A DNA stretch of 64,000 nucleotides from NCBI GenBank assembly GCA_949825065.1, contig OX463849.1, positions 6,634,001-6,698,000 on the forward strand. Reading direction: 5' to 3'. The position numbers were made by a program, and so were the translations under genes. The notes below the pieces were generated by a model. That model ran no database searches and was not told where the DNA came from. It was given only the letters and a program-made list of their open reading frames with translations. Positions 10,746-21,919 of this stretch are shown here, in pieces. The DNA is from Odontocerum albicorne. Lineage: Eukaryota > Arthropoda > Insecta > Trichoptera > Odontoceridae. Each line of letters begins with the position of its first letter. Position 1 is the first letter of the stretch.

Positions 10746-11461
10746 GGTTAGTCAAAAAGTTTTGAAAGCGACATCTATGGAGCAGTAGAAAATCCAAAAT
10801 TTACGCCATTTTAATATTTCATCTTACATAAGAACGTACTCAAAATTTCATTTCGATCTGTCAATTCATTCTGTGTTTACAAGCCATTTGAAGTTGACGT
10901 GTCAGTGTATTCGTGTCCAGAAATCGGCCAAGAAGGTGTTAGCGTCAGTTTTTCGGGATGCAAAAGGAATTTGATTTTAGATTATCTCCAAACTGGTAAG
11001 ACAATCAACTCTGATTATTATTGTGACCTTTTTGACCAGTTGGATGAAAAAAATTGTGAAAAAAGACCCGGTTTGCAGAAGAAAAAAAACATTTTTCATC
11101 AAGACAATGCACCTGCTCACACAGCTCAAAAAACCATCGCGAAAATCAGTGAATTGGGGTACGAATTGTTGCAGCATCCACCCTATTCGCCAGATTTAGC
11201 TCCCTCTGACTTCTGGCTGTTTTCACACCTCAAAAAATTCCTTCGTGGAAAGCATTTTTCATCAAACGAAGAGGTTATAGCCGTCGTAGAGGAATATTTT
11301 GCAGGCCTTCCAGAAAGTCACTTCCGTGATGGGACAACAAAGTTGGAAGATCGTTGGACCAAGTGTATTGATCTTATGGGAGACTTTACTGAGCAATAAA
11401 AGTGATTTCCCCCCAAAAAAAATGTATTTTCATTTCCGCTTTCAAAACTTTTTGTCTAGCC
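10746..11461 (+). mobile_element. Internally deleted mariner element (family A)
   Basis: The TIRs GGTTAGTCAAAAAGTTTTGA (left) and GGCTAGACAAAAAGTTTTGA (right, read on minus) are nearly identical and flanked by TA at 10744-10745 and 11462-11463. At 716 bp it is little more than half of a usual 1.3-kb mariner. The missing part is the N-terminal DNA-binding region and the first catalytic block. Confidence 0.92.
10899..11399 (+). pseudogene. Mariner transposase C-terminal fragment
   Basis: The frame enters in 5' UTR-like sequence and joins the catalytic core part-way. HQDNAPAH supplies the second catalytic Asp, and YSPDLAPSDFW supplies the third, spaced as in D,D34D mariners. It ends GDFTEQ before a stop at the usual place. 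The first Asp and both helix-turn-helix motifs are lost with the internal deletion, so the product cannot be an active transposase. The remaining reading frame is intact, which suggests the deletion is fairly recent. Confidence 0.9.
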
Positions 11462-11534
11462 TAGTATATAACATCAGAAATAAATGCATGAATAAATAAA
11501 TATTTTAAATAAGATGTAGGAATGAGTTTTTAGT

Positions 11535-11815
11535 TGGTAAAGACATATTGAGGGGACAAATACGTAAGAATGACTAAGTAAGTATACAAGTCAGAAGTGC
11601 AAGGTGTGGGAAAGAGGTCGACAGAGGGAAACGTGACTCCATCAAGGGAACCAAATAAGGACAAAGGTAAAGTGAGAAGTAAAAAGTATAGAATATTATG
11701 CATAACGAAATATATTACTGTGAAGGAGGCGAAAGGTGTGTGCTTCGATAGAAAAGTTTTGAGATCGATTATCTCTGCTTACTCTACAAGAGACATGGCG
11801 TGATTAAATGTATGT
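11535..11815 (+). pseudogene. LINE-alpha 3' relic
   Basis: Translation gives VGKRSTEGN... and near the end RSIISAYSTRDMA before a stop. This corresponds to the C-terminus seen in related relics whose DNA ends CTACCC-ACAGGGAAATGGCG. Here the end reads CTACAAGAGACATGGCGTGA. Heavily decayed. Confidence 0.45.
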
Positions 11816-11819
11816 GAAA

Positions 11820-12385
11820 AATATTCTTTAAATATTTAAGAGGAAAAAACAAAGCAACATAATTTTTTTTATATTGATGATCATGAATACCGCGACACAA
11901 GAATCGTGCATTAGGAGAGAATACTATATTTGAAGAGAGGAAAAGAAAGGCGACAAATAAACGAATGATATATACGAGGGCATAATCTCATATAGAGATG
12001 CGTACGTGTTGTTTTGCCGTTTTGATATTTTGGCACGTGATGGATGATATTCCTGTTTGCAGTTTTGTCAAAGGATTTGTTTTCAATTTTCGAAACAATG
12101 TTTTTTTTTTTAAATGTAAAATATACGCATAACAATTTTGATGTCGAAATTTTTACCTTTATATTTTTTCCTTTTTATTTTTGACTTGTATTATTTTTTT
12201 TTTATTTTCCATTCGTTGCATTTAAAAAAATTCTTTTCCACAAACTGTTATACGATTAACTTTCAGTTCTTTAACATCCAATGTGGAACAAAAACTTCCC
12301 TTTTTAATCTCTACTCCTATTCTTCCAGCTACCTTTTATGGATCAACAGACTATCTGCATGATATCTGGTTAACAAACACATCTA
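11820..12385. other. AT-rich stretch, nothing recognised
   Basis: T-rich on the right side (12138-12362), which gives a low-complexity open frame. No known element identified. Confidence 0.4.
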
Positions 12386-12389
12386 TGGG

Positions 12390-12490
12390 TTTCCAGTTGC
12401 GAGTTAAGTAGAACTCTTTCAGTAAAAGAATTTCAGTTGCGAGTCAAGTAGAACTCTTCCATTAAAAGAATTTCAGTTGCGAGTCAAGTT
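12390..12490 (+). repeat. 41-bp tandem repeat, 2.5 units
   Basis: Units begin TTTCAGTTGCGAGTCAAGTA at 12390, 12431 and 12471. The fold-back mariner starts directly after the third, partial unit. Confidence 0.85.
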
Positions 12491-13267
12491 TTGGGTGTCC
12501 GTTTTTTTCCAAATTCAAAAAGAGCACCAAAAGTATAACAAAATGGTAAAAGTTATACGTCATTCGAAAGAAAATTTTCTGTTATACAAGAAATAGTGTT
12601 TGTTTTTACGTTACATATATTATTTTATTTGAATACAAGCCCTCAAAATGGAATGTCAAGTAGACGAAAGTGAGCATTTTTGACACCTCAGTTCGACAAT
12701 TGATTATTGTTGTTTTCACTCAAAACATGTGAAACCCAAGCGCCGAACTTCTGGACTTTTCCCATTGATTTAAGATGGCTGTATACAGTCATGTGACTAC
12801 AATTCATCTGGTCAGCCAATTCTGTGGTGGTTTTAAGGGGATCATTATGAATAATATGGTTTAAGCGGTCCACATCGAAGTCCACTGGTCGTCCGAAACG
12901 CTCCATGTCTTTCAGGTCGAAATTACCGTCTTTGAAACGCAAAAACCCTCAACGAGCTGTCCTTTCATTCATAGCATCTTCACCGTACATTTTGGAAATA
13001 TCGCGAGCAGCTTTGGCAGCTATGTTTTCCTCGATTGAACGCGAACAGAAGGAGGTGTCGAAAATGCTCACTTTCGTCTACTTGACATTCCATTTCGAAG
13101 GCTTGTAATCAAATAAAATAATATATGTTAACGTAAAAGCAAATACAATATCTTGTAGAGCAGAAAATTTTCTTACGAATGACGTATAGCCTTTACCATT
13201 TTGTTTTATTTTTGGTGCTCATTTTTAATTTGAAAAAAAAACGGACACAGCTTATGTTAACACCTAA
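12491..13267 (-). mobile_element. Fold-back mariner derivative, copy 1 (long inverted ends)
   Basis: The two ends are inverted copies of each other over roughly 200 bp (about 12491-12700 against 13060-13267). They include the TIR, the 5' UTR and the first codons of a transposase (ATGGAATGTCAAGTAGACGA). The right end is followed by TA; the left flank reads TT. The centre holds a minus-strand piece of transposase. The last part of the gene and the original 3' end have been replaced by an inverted copy of the 5' end. A sister element lies at 36166-36807. Confidence 0.85.
12690..13093 (-). pseudogene. Mariner transposase N-terminal fragment
   Basis: Starts at ATG 13091-13093. It encodes the two helix-turn-helix DNA-binding regions, with phrases RFKDGNFDLKDMERFGRP, ELADQMNCSHMTVYSHLKSM and the linker region FGAWVSHVLSE (WVPHEL motif altered). 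A frame shift near 13000 separates the first helix-turn-helix from the rest. No catalytic domain follows. If expressed, it would be a DNA-binding-only fragment, but the shift makes that unlikely. Confidence 0.8.
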
Positions 13268-13390
13268 TAGAATTTTTTTCAGTAAAATAATATTTTAAAA
13301 ATAATAATAATAACACTTTATAATATTGACTTCTCAGTTAAAACTTTTAAATGAGACATGTGATACTCAATAACTTATTCTGGTTCATCA

Positions 13391-13520
13391 AAGTGGATGG
13401 CCGCGTGGAAACGCGCTAGACTTCTGCGTGGTCGCCGGTTCTAGCCCCGTGCTTTGCTACTATTCCAAATGACACAGGCATTTTATCGTCTAGGTGCACG
13501 GAAAAGACCGCACACATATA
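13391..13520 (+). mobile_element. tRNA-like SINE, type 2, copy 1
   Basis: GGATGGCCGCGTGGAAACGC acts as box A and CGCCGGTTCTAGCCCCG as box B. Downstream, AATGACACAGGCATTTTA matches the copy at 59588 (AATGACACAGGTATTTTA). Distinct from the commoner GACCTCCGTGG type. Confidence 0.55.
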
Positions 13521-13539
13521 AATTAATATTCCAGCAGAC

Positions 13540-13785
13540 TAAAAACGACTTACCATATTCGTGTCATTAAGATAAACGACTTACCATATTCGTGTCATTA
13601 AGATAAAACACTAATGTGTTTTACTTAATGTAATGATAAAACACTAAAAACGACTTACCATATTCGTGTCATTAAGATAAAACACTAATGTGTTTTACTT
13701 AATGTAATGATAAAACACTAAAAACGACTTACCATATTCGTGTCATTAAGATAAAACACTAATGTGTTTTACTTAACGTAATGTT
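13540..13785 (+). repeat. 74-bp tandem repeat, about 3 units
   Basis: AAACGACTTACCATATTCGT is repeated at about 13545, 13575, 13648 and 13722. The full unit also contains the self-complementary phrase AAACACTAATGTGTTTT. The first copy is a short 30-bp partial unit. Confidence 0.88.
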
Positions 13786-13818
13786 TTGAATGTCCATATT
13801 GACGAACTTAATTATTAA

Positions 13819-14416
13819 CCTTTCCCTTATTGTGCTAAAAAATTCGCCCGTTCCGGTGCTGTGTATTCAATACAAATCAACACACATGTAAAAATGGGCG
13901 ATTTAAAATTAAAAAAATAGGAATATTCATAGCCAATCGCTTAAATTAATCAAATTTTAAGTCAAAAGTGATAATAATTGAAATTTAATTACTGAAAACA
14001 TGAAAAAAAAACGTCGGAAGACGTTCACAAAATGGGCGAAGCGACCATCTCGAACGGAAGCCCGCTGGCTACTAAGCGAATATACCGAAGAAGAGTGTTC
14101 CCATATACCGAAGTAGAGTGAGACGTGAATAGTGTCGCTTCCTCACCCATAGCAGTTTTTAGAATGAATCGGAAATAAATTCACCAATACAATCAAAGGC
14201 ACGCGTTTGATTGTATTGGTGAATTTATTCCCGATTTTCACAAAATATCTCTGAAGTGGCCGATAAGTGTTAATTATTATTATTTTTTTTCATTCAATGC
14301 GTAAATGTATTACGGGAGAATACCTAAAATCTGAACCCAGTATTTATTATATTTATGGAGATATTAAAGTTTTTAGAAGCAATGTGTACTAGTTACACAT
14401 CACAGGACAAGAAGGT
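13819..14416 (-). mobile_element. TTAA MITE (piggyBac-like), copy A
   Basis: Flanked by TTAA at 13815-13818 and 14417-14420. Ends CCTTTCCCTTATTG and (inverted) CCTTCTTGTCCTGTGATG match the other four copies. Copies A and D are oriented opposite to B, C and E. TTAA duplication and CCYT termini are features of piggyBac-type elements. At 598 bp there is no transposase. Copy A uniquely carries a 21-bp perfect inverted repeat (14178-14228), explained in Part 2. Confidence 0.85.
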
Positions 14417-14479
14417 TTAAAATCATCACCACTCTTACAAGGAAAAACCTTGTTGAACGAATTTTCCGATATTCTGTGA

Positions 14480-14905
14480 AAGTAGCAGAAGACTAAGATA
14501 ATCCCAATAAATCCCTTAAAAATACGTGTATTGAGAAGAATACGTGAAGTAACAGTGTAGAACAGAATACAGGATGAAATGATAAGAGATATTTAGGCTG
14601 ATGTGTTATGTAAAATATAGAAGAGCACGCTGAAATGGTTTGAGGAACGAATAAATGATAAAAGACTAACAAAACAGATATGTAGTGCAAAAGTGAGTAA
14701 AAAGCGTGTGAAAGGAAGACCAAGGAAGTATGGTTGGATCAAATGAATGATATTCTACATAAAAAATGTAGAAAGTCAGAAAAATTGTAGAAGTTTTATG
14801 GTTGTAGTAGAGCCTATGGATTTGTGGCGAGATAGAAAAGTGCGGCGCTCTGTCCGCTCTATCTACCCTCACAGGGAAATGGCGTGATGGTATACATCAT
14901 ATCTT
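14480..14905 (+). pseudogene. LINE-alpha relic
   Basis: The plus strand contains phrases such as LKWFEERIN, GRPRKYGWIK and a terminus CTACCCTCACAGGGAAATGG followed by CGTGATGGTATA. The family end is CTACCCYRACAGGGAAATGG plus a TATG-rich tail. Multiple stops. Confidence 0.5.
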
Positions 14906-14909
14906 TCAT

Positions 14910-15610
14910 ATCCCGATAGATAAATTAAGGATTTGAGCACCATATTCATTGGGGCATGAGTAACCATTGTTCCTATAGTTATTATTTTTGTATCTTTATA
15001 TTTAGTTTTTTTTTTTCATAATTTATTTTATTTGATTTCATTGAGCCAAAATTATATCAAATATAAAATAAATGAATTTCCAACATACAAACCCTTTTTT
15101 GAAACTCAAACATGAAAGTCATTCAACAACGTTCATTACTTCTTCACGAAAAGCTCGTTTTTATCTTTAAAATGCATGTTTTCACAATGCTGTGGTTTTA
15201 AAACAACTTTCCTTAACCACCTTATCTATACACCTCACTTATTACCAAGGAAGGTAAAGCGAGGAATTCTATTTAAGATCGCATTCAGTAAGACTATAAT
15301 AGCAGAAACACCGACACACAGAACTGTTTTCACCTGATAAGGAAAGCCATAGCGAATCTACGGTATGCCATAGCGAATCCAGAATGTGCCATTCTGTATA
15401 CCATTGATGAGAAAATACAGAGGATTTAGTGAAAAAGTTGATGTTTTTTTAAAGAATCGAAAAACAAAAATGGCCGATGAATGAAATGCAAAGGAGTAAC
15501 GTTTAATAGTATTACTAAGTTATTAATACACAATAAAAGTAAAGAAAATTTACAATTCTTTCTTTGGGGACTATTATCTAAGGTTAGCTAAGCACTCATG
15601 TTTAGCAAGT
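14910..15610. other. AT-rich stretch, nothing recognised
   Basis: A short duplication (CCATAGCGAATC twice, about 15346 and 15368) is the only structure noticed. Confidence 0.4.
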
Positions 15611-15612
15611 GG

Positions 15613-15767
15613 GATTCGATTGCTGACGGATTTGATTGCTGACGAATTCGATTGCTGACGGATTCGATTGCTGACGGATTTGATTGCTGACGAATTCGAT
15701 TGCTGACGGATTCGATTGCTGACGGATTTGATTACTGACGTATTTCCTCCAGATTCGATTGCTAACG
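15613..15767 (+). repeat. 16-bp array with 48-bp higher-order period
   Basis: Eight head-to-tail copies of (G/A)ATT(C/T)GATTGCTGACG run from 15613 to 15740, with one degenerate copy at about 15752. The variant order GATTC, GATTT, AATTC repeats, giving a 48-bp period. Confidence 0.92.
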
Positions 15768-15769
15768 GA

Positions 15770-16420
15770 TTTGCTCACCAACTGGTTTTACTCCTAGGAC
15801 ATTTTACATCCGAATTTATGTTTTTATATAGCTTATACTCGTATGCTAGATTATCGGATAGTGTTCTTGTGGTCCTAAAATCTCCCTTATTTTCTGTTGA
15901 GCTAATTAAAAAGCTCCTGAATTAGTCGTAGAGATTAAAAAACAACCCTAATTATAATAATCGTAAAATAATAATTTATATAACGCCGTTTAGGCAGCAG
16001 CCTCCCTTTAAGGGCGTTCCAATTCAGAACTCAAATACAATATTATTGGCAGACTAAATATATTTAAAAAATAATGTATATAAGCGTACTGATAGGAAGG
16101 TAGTGGCTGCGACCATTAGATAAGGCAATTCCACACATCTGCATATGTTAAGGAAAAAAATATTTGGCAAGAAAACCTCTGAAAATACACCAGCAAAAGA
16201 CGAACGTTTATATTTACAAAGAAATCTTTTTAGATCTTTATATATATAATAGTAACATATTTGACTTTAATGCTGTATCAAATTATCAATAAGGAAATAT
16301 ATTGTATTTTATGTTAGAGTAATAAATAAACCGCTTTCTACTGTGAAGGTATTTTTTTGTCATGAACATCCCTGACATTCATCATTACTAAGGGTTGTGA
16401 TATATAGAATGTTCATGGTA
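15770..16420. other. AT-rich stretch, nothing recognised
   Basis: No repeat or coding signal of note. Confidence 0.4.
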
Positions 16421-16421
16421 A

Positions 16422-16972
16422 AGGGTCTTTCAAAAATGAGCGCTGTTTTTTTAATTCTTGGATAAAACACAGATGGCGTCGTGAACTTGCCTGGGTCTTA
16501 TGATAATTGAGAAGTGTTCGACATTTGTAAAAATAGAGTCGTATACAATACAACAACACGTTCAATTTGAGAATTATTTTATGTATTGTGATCTCCGGAA
16601 ACGGTGATGTTAATTGGTTACCAAATCCATGTGATCTGACACTGTTGGTCTATTTTTCTGGGATTACGTGAAAAACCAGGTCTACAAAAATGACCCTCGA
16701 TCAATTCCTGAGCTGAAGGACGAAATTATTCGTGTTATTGGTGAGTTAGAACTGCAATTATGCCAAAATGTCATCCAAAATTTTGTTAAAATGGACATCT
16801 GTGGAGCTGCAAGAGATGGACATTTGTTTTGTATTGTTTTTTGTGTTTAAATGACATACATTATACTTCAATGGGCAATAAAAAGTTTTTTTAAATCAAA
16901 GCAAATTGTGTCTTTTATTCAAGAATTAGAAAAAAAATTTATTAAAAAAACCGCTTAATTTAAAAGACCCTT
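16422..16972 (+). mobile_element. Non-autonomous DD41D-type (IS630/Tc1/mariner) element, copy 1
   Basis: The TIR AAGGGTCTTTCAAAAATGAG is matched at the right by an inverted AAGGGTCTTTTAAATTAAGC, and TA flanks both ends. At 551 bp it keeps only 5' UTR sequence and the last part of a transposase gene. The element at 43973-44518 has the same layout. Confidence 0.88.
16597..16850 (+). pseudogene. DD41D-type transposase C-terminal remnant
   Basis: Reading through a shift gives VISGNGDVNW..PCDLT followed by a GYVKNQVYKNDPRSIPELKD block and EIIRVIGELELQLCQNVI. In the IS630/Tc1/mariner group the phrase GDVNWPPRSCDLTPLD leads to the third catalytic Asp, and LWGY(V/L)K follows. Here the Asp position reads Val (LLVYF), so the catalytic site is destroyed as well as truncated. 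Confidence 0.8.
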
Positions 16973-16979
16973 TACATGT

Positions 16980-17870
16980 TACGTTGACCCGTTTTCACTC
17001 CTTTAGGTCACTTACCGTTTGTATAGCAGTGTATATACTTCCATTAGTCAATTGCTTTACCTAATTACTTCACCTTGCTGGTACTCTGCTTCTTCTTCCC
17101 GTCACACTTCCTATAAATATCTATTTCTCCAGAGTATTTGTCACACATATCATATGTGTATATGTACTTAAACCTAACGTTCATGATACGTGTACCTCAG
17201 TTTTTGTTAGGTGGAAAATTGCCATAATAATATTAAATATAATGCCAGTCATTGTTAGGACTTTTTTTTTAAATGAAAACGAACTAAATACGTAATTTGT
17301 TTTTATGCTGTTTATTTTTAGTTTGTTCCCTTGTCATTTTAATCTGGCGTTTGCGAATTTTCTGTTTATTATGAAAAGGTCAAAACGTAACAAGGTGACT
17401 TTCATTATTTTTAGCTTTGATGTAATTGAACTGAATTTTTTAAGAGTTTTATTTATAAATATCCTTTGCGTTTAAAACTGTGTCTTCTTTGCTACATTTT
17501 TTTGTCAGTTTTTAAAGTTAATAAATACTTTAACCTTAACGAACGAACGTGTATTGTTGGTAAGCATTGAGGCTTCTTGGGTAATTTAGTTGATGGCAAA
17601 AATAATAAACATTATAAACTAGTTTAGATACAATAGCTTACTTAATAAAGGAAGAAGTTTTGTTTGTAGTTGAAACAAAAGAAGATTATTTTATTATGCT
17701 TAGTTCAGTGACGCAAATAAAGCTCACAATATATGTTAAGCTTCGATAAATACTTTTTTTTATCTAATTCCACATATTGATCAATAATCTTTATTCATAT
17801 TGACAGGTGGTTTAAGAAAGTCATAATAAAAAAAATGGTTATAAAGCAGGTGCAAAAGTTTGACGAGCTC
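16980..17870. other. AT-rich stretch, nothing recognised
   Basis: No open frame of interest and no shared repeat. Confidence 0.4.
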
Positions 17871-17875
17871 TAAAA

Positions 17876-18012
17876 AAACGTGGTACGACAAGAAGTCAAA
17901 GAGGCATCATTTATTCTTCTTATTTGACACACAAAAAAAACATGGTACGACAAAATAAATCAAATTCTAGCAATTGATAAAAAAACGTGGTACGACAAAA
18001 TAAATCAAATTC
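17876..18012 (+). repeat. Short direct repeats around ACGTGGTACGACA
   Basis: A(A)ACGTGGTACGACA occurs at about 17876 and 17984, with the variant ACATGGTACGACA at about 17939. The last two are followed by AAATAAATCAAATTCTA, a duplicated block of about 45-50 bp. Confidence 0.7.
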
Positions 18013-18170
18013 TAAAAGAGGTAAGAATGAAAAATACGTTTGCAATAAATATATACATATGTACATATATCCAGGGGTATTGATGTGACAGAGAAGAAAT
18101 ATGTATTCCTGGATAAAATGACGTTAAAATCGGCTCTTTCAGCCTACTCCAATAGATACATATTTTTTTT

Positions 18171-18215
18171 TATGAATTTATTGCCAAGTGGCAATCTCTT
18201 ATTAAGCGTACAATT
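18171..18215 (-). mobile_element. Fragment of the shared SINE/LINE 3' tail, minus strand
   Basis: GAATTTATTGCCAAGTGGCAATCTCTT is the reverse complement of the conserved tail AGAGATTGCCACTTGGCAAT. Only the tail survives. Confidence 0.5.
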
Positions 18216-18654
18216 GTTTAACAAATAGTAAATATTCCCTGCAACAATTCCAACTTGTAGCCGATAGTGTGATTTGAAAACTCTCAATCAAATATAAGAG
18301 TATACGAGTATTAACACAATTCCATAAAGAATCTCTTTTAAAGTTCGGAAAAAAATATTTGTTTTATTTTGCATCTCAATTATACTTACATGCAGAATAA
18401 TTTTCAATAAATACATGCATGTGATACCTTTTAACATATCTGAATTGACGATAAAAGCATATTGAAAGGTGTGGCAGGGAGACAAAATTTTATTCAGCCA
18501 CATAAGTCGAGCTTTTGGGTTATGAACACTGAAGTATCCATGCAGTTCTTCATTACAGATGTTGGTAATACTAGCAAACATGAAGAGGCAGGTACGCAAA
18601 CATTGCACAAAAGATTGTATTATATTGTATTCCACTTTCATTGTACACAGTACA

Positions 18655-18735
18655 ACCTGACGGACTTATTGCTATGTGGCAATCTGTTCCAGCCAACAAG
18701 AAATATGTTGAAGAGGTTTTAAGTGAAATACGGAC
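18655..18735 (-). mobile_element. Shared SINE/LINE 3' tail, minus strand
   Basis: The reverse complement reads GTTGGCTGGAACAGATTGCC, ACATAGCAATAAGTC and CAGGTTGTACTGTGTACAAT. This matches the tails at 34880-34975 and 40110-40165. Confidence 0.6.
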
Positions 18736-18799
18736 TGGAATCCTTTTTTTTTAAATCTGGGTTCCAGCGAGGAGAGATTAGTGTATTTATAAAATTAAG

Positions 18800-19195
18800 T
18801 TAAGAATCTTGAAGTGATTTGGTCACATTGAGATAGATGCAATATATGTTCTTACAAAATAGACATTTATGTATCGCAAATAAGTAAAGAGTGAAGAAGG
18901 GATTATGGGTGATGAAACTAAAAAAGTATTAGAAATGGAAGAGCATGTTTGACGAGATGTATTGATTAAGACCAGGTGAAGGATATGTGTATGAACAGCA
19001 ATGCATGCGATTAGTACTGTCTAAATCCAAAAGGGGAATATTTACACAAAAGTAAATTGAAATGATAAAAGACCGAATATGAAAAATCATAGAAAGAGGT
19101 CACTTTGCCTATTTGAACAGACGAAAAATATGTATTGCGGTCGAATAGTGTGACACTCTTAGCCAGTCCCAAGAGTTAAATGGAGTGCTGGTATA
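18800..19195 (+). pseudogene. LINE-alpha relic
   Basis: Weak but ordered similarity to other LINE-alpha fragments: a GGTCACATTGAGATAGATGC block (GHIE/GHVER region) and a terminus near TTAGCCAGTCCC...AATGGAGTGCTGGTATATAT. Highly decayed. Confidence 0.35.
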
Positions 19196-19330
19196 TATAT
19201 TTCAAATATAAATATTTGAGATGATTAAATCAGCATTCTCATAAACTTATTTCTAGAGTTTTTTTTCTGTGATGAGAATATTAAATTGACACAAATTTTA
19301 ACTATAAGATTTTTTTTCTGGGTTACAATC

Positions 19331-20026
19331 CTAGGATTGGTCTATACCAAGCCCTCGATCCCTCCACTCATCTCTATCATCCGCCAGTCCCTTCATCTTC
19401 TGGTAGCTGCCACAGCGCACATCCCGGATCACCCGGTCCATGTAGCTATATCTAGGGCGGCCTCTATGGTTATTACCCTCAATCATTCCCTCGACAATAG
19501 TAAGGAGCAGGCCTGGGTGCCTGATGTTATGACCTATCCAACTGGATCGTTGTTGCGCAACTCTATTTAGGAGTAGCCATGTTTCTCTAACCCCGCTCAA
19601 TACCTCGTCGTTTCGAATGTGATCTGACCAATGGACCCTGGGCATGCGCCTGTAGCACCACATCTCAAAGGCAGCCAGACGCCCGGACTCGCTCTGGCTG
19701 ATGGTCCACGTTTCGCAGCCATGCAGCAGCACACTCCAGACAAGAGTTTTCACTAAATTCTTCCTAACATTGATATCAATGTTAAGAGATTCAAATATCT
19801 TGGATTTCTTGTTAAAAGCAGCTCCTGCCTGTTGGACCCTACCTGTTATTTCTGCCTTTGATCGGCCATCTTGGGATACTCTGCTGCCTAAGTAAACAAA
19901 TTCCCTCACTTGCTCAACACCGACGCCACCCAGAACAGCACTCACGGTCACCTCTTCTCTTCCAGCAACCATACATTTTGTTTTGTCTGAGATTATAGAA
20001 ATCTCTTTAAGATTATAGAAATCCAA
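19331..20026 (-). pseudogene. Non-LTR retrotransposon reverse transcriptase, C-terminal fragment
   Basis: A 231-codon open minus frame encodes the end of a LINE ORF2. FVYLGSRVSQDGRSKAEI is the thumb-region YLG motif. VWSVLLHGCETWTIS is the conserved L(L/H)GCETW motif, and FEMWCYRRMPRVHWSD follows. WIGHNIRHPGLL corresponds to the usual GH-R region, then GRPRYSYMDRV and the C-terminal DRDEWRD. The fragment lacks the catalytic YADD region and the endonuclease. It is uninterrupted but 5' truncated. It belongs to an RTE/CR1-like class of insect LINEs; the exact clade is not decidable here. Confidence 0.85.
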
Positions 20027-20039
20027 AGAAGCTATAAAA

Positions 20040-21840
20040 CCTATTTGCCTATCGAAAAAGAGTTTGCTATCAAGAAAGATACTAAGGAATCTTAAACCAT
20101 CATGAGGAAGCTATAAACTTTTGTGTAAGTGCAAAGACGTTGTTCTCAATTTATTATTGGTAATATAATATGTTTGATAGCATCCATCAAAGGAATGGCG
20201 ACTATTTGGAAGACATACTGGGTTTTCCCGCCACTGAATGCGGAAGCAAACATTTACTTTATCGATATAGGGAAACTTTTCTTATTTGCATCACAAAGTA
20301 AATATTAATTCAATTCAAGAGCATTAATATTTTTACTCCCTTGATCACTGAAGCCATGAGAAATGTTGTAACGTTTTAATTTTAACAGTTTTCAATGGCA
20401 TCTGAAGTTCAAAACACACCACATTGTTGTAGTGTTCTTTAATTTTTGCCTCTGGACATTTCTGCCTGGAGGAGAATACTTTGCCTCTGGAGTTGATTAA
20501 CCCTGCATCAACATGTGTAAGGTTTCGATTCTGCAAAGCAACTTGCATCTCGTTTTACAAGTGAGCCCATGTGTTTTCTAAATCTCAATATCTATCCATA
20601 AAATTCTCAAAAAATCCAATTTTTGTTTTATATAAGCGTTATTCCACTAAAAACAAATCTGAGTTATTTATCTCTATAAAATAAGTTTTTGACAATTACT
20701 TAAGTCTGTTTGGTGAAGTTTGGTAATATTTTGTGGTATACATACATAACATATATTGAACTAAAATATACGTATAATTATTAAATAATTTTAAAACAAT
20801 TGCTGTAATTTATTATTACTACTGCTTTTTGTATCTTCTCGTTAGTTTAAGAAAAAGTTTTGTATTATTTGTCAATAATGTTAAGTATTTGTATAACCTG
20901 TCACATGTTCATTTGTATATAAAGACACTATTGAGTCGTTAATTAAATAGATTAATTAAATAAATAATATAACTTAAATCATATTTAAACTATAAACGGG
21001 GCTATTGTTTTTTCCATGTTATTGCATTTGATTTTTCAGGAATAAGAAGACTCCAATGATAATACCTAGCTATCAAATTCTTTCGTTTTTTCCGTTTTTT
21101 TCAAGCCTTCATAGATCTTCAGGAGCTCATCAATTGTAAAAAAATGTAAGAATGAAACAATATTAAAAAAAAGAAGCAGCCTTTATAGTTTAGTTGGTCA
21201 AACACTTGTCTTCAATTCAATAATTTTGAATCATTTGTCAATGATGCAAAAATAAAAAAAAAGTTCAAATCTGACTAAAAGATCAACAAACTGGTTGTCA
21301 TTATCTCTCTGCTTGATAAACACGCGTGACAACAGACAGCGAATAACGTGCCTACTCCAGTAATTTAAAGCTCAAAGCCATGATTAACGAGGCAAAAACA
21401 AGATTTTTTTAACTCTTAGCACGCGCTTCAACACGTGAGAAGAATATGAAAAAGTCAAATACTGTGCGCTGCAAAATTTTAGAACTTAGCCTACGCCATT
21501 CGCCTAATGTATAAAATAATTTACAAAGTTTTAGGGGGGATGTGAACATTATTTTAATTAAGGGATGTTTGAGTTCAAAAGTTATAAATAGAAATAATTG
21601 TCAAACACTTATTTAATAAGAACATTTGTACACATTCTGATATTTCACTCTTCCAGGCTAATGGTTTGTTGAATGAATGAAATGGTTTACAATAAAGTTA
21701 ATGTATTAACAACGGTAACGTGTGAAATGGTTTGAATTAATTAATTCAACTTGATTGTTAACATTCAAAGGAAATACGGAATTAAACTAAATATTTGTTA
21801 ATTTTAAACGAATTATTTTTATTTTGATTTGTTGAGTCAA
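20040..21840. other. AT-rich stretch with no recognised element
   Basis: A 67-codon minus frame (20345-20548) has ordinary-looking codons but no known domain. At about 21175-21270, TAGTTTAGTTGGTCAAACAC looks like a very degenerate tRNA-like SINE head. Otherwise nothing. Confidence 0.4.
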
Positions 21841-21841
21841 A

Positions 21842-21912
21842 CAATGTTGATTCCACTGTATATAAAGGTATGACCCTACCGATTTCAAAATTTTCCCCTC
21901 ATCATCAGTGGA
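21842..21912 (-). mobile_element. Retroelement-like tail with GAAACCGGT-type motif, copy 2
   Basis: The reverse complement reads CTGATGATGAGGGGAAAATT, TTGAAATCGGTAGGG, then the GGAATCAACATTGTTTGAC equivalent of the family's GTGGAATAAACAGTGTTTGA. A degraded copy. Confidence 0.4.
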
Positions 21913-21919
21913 GTTTTAT

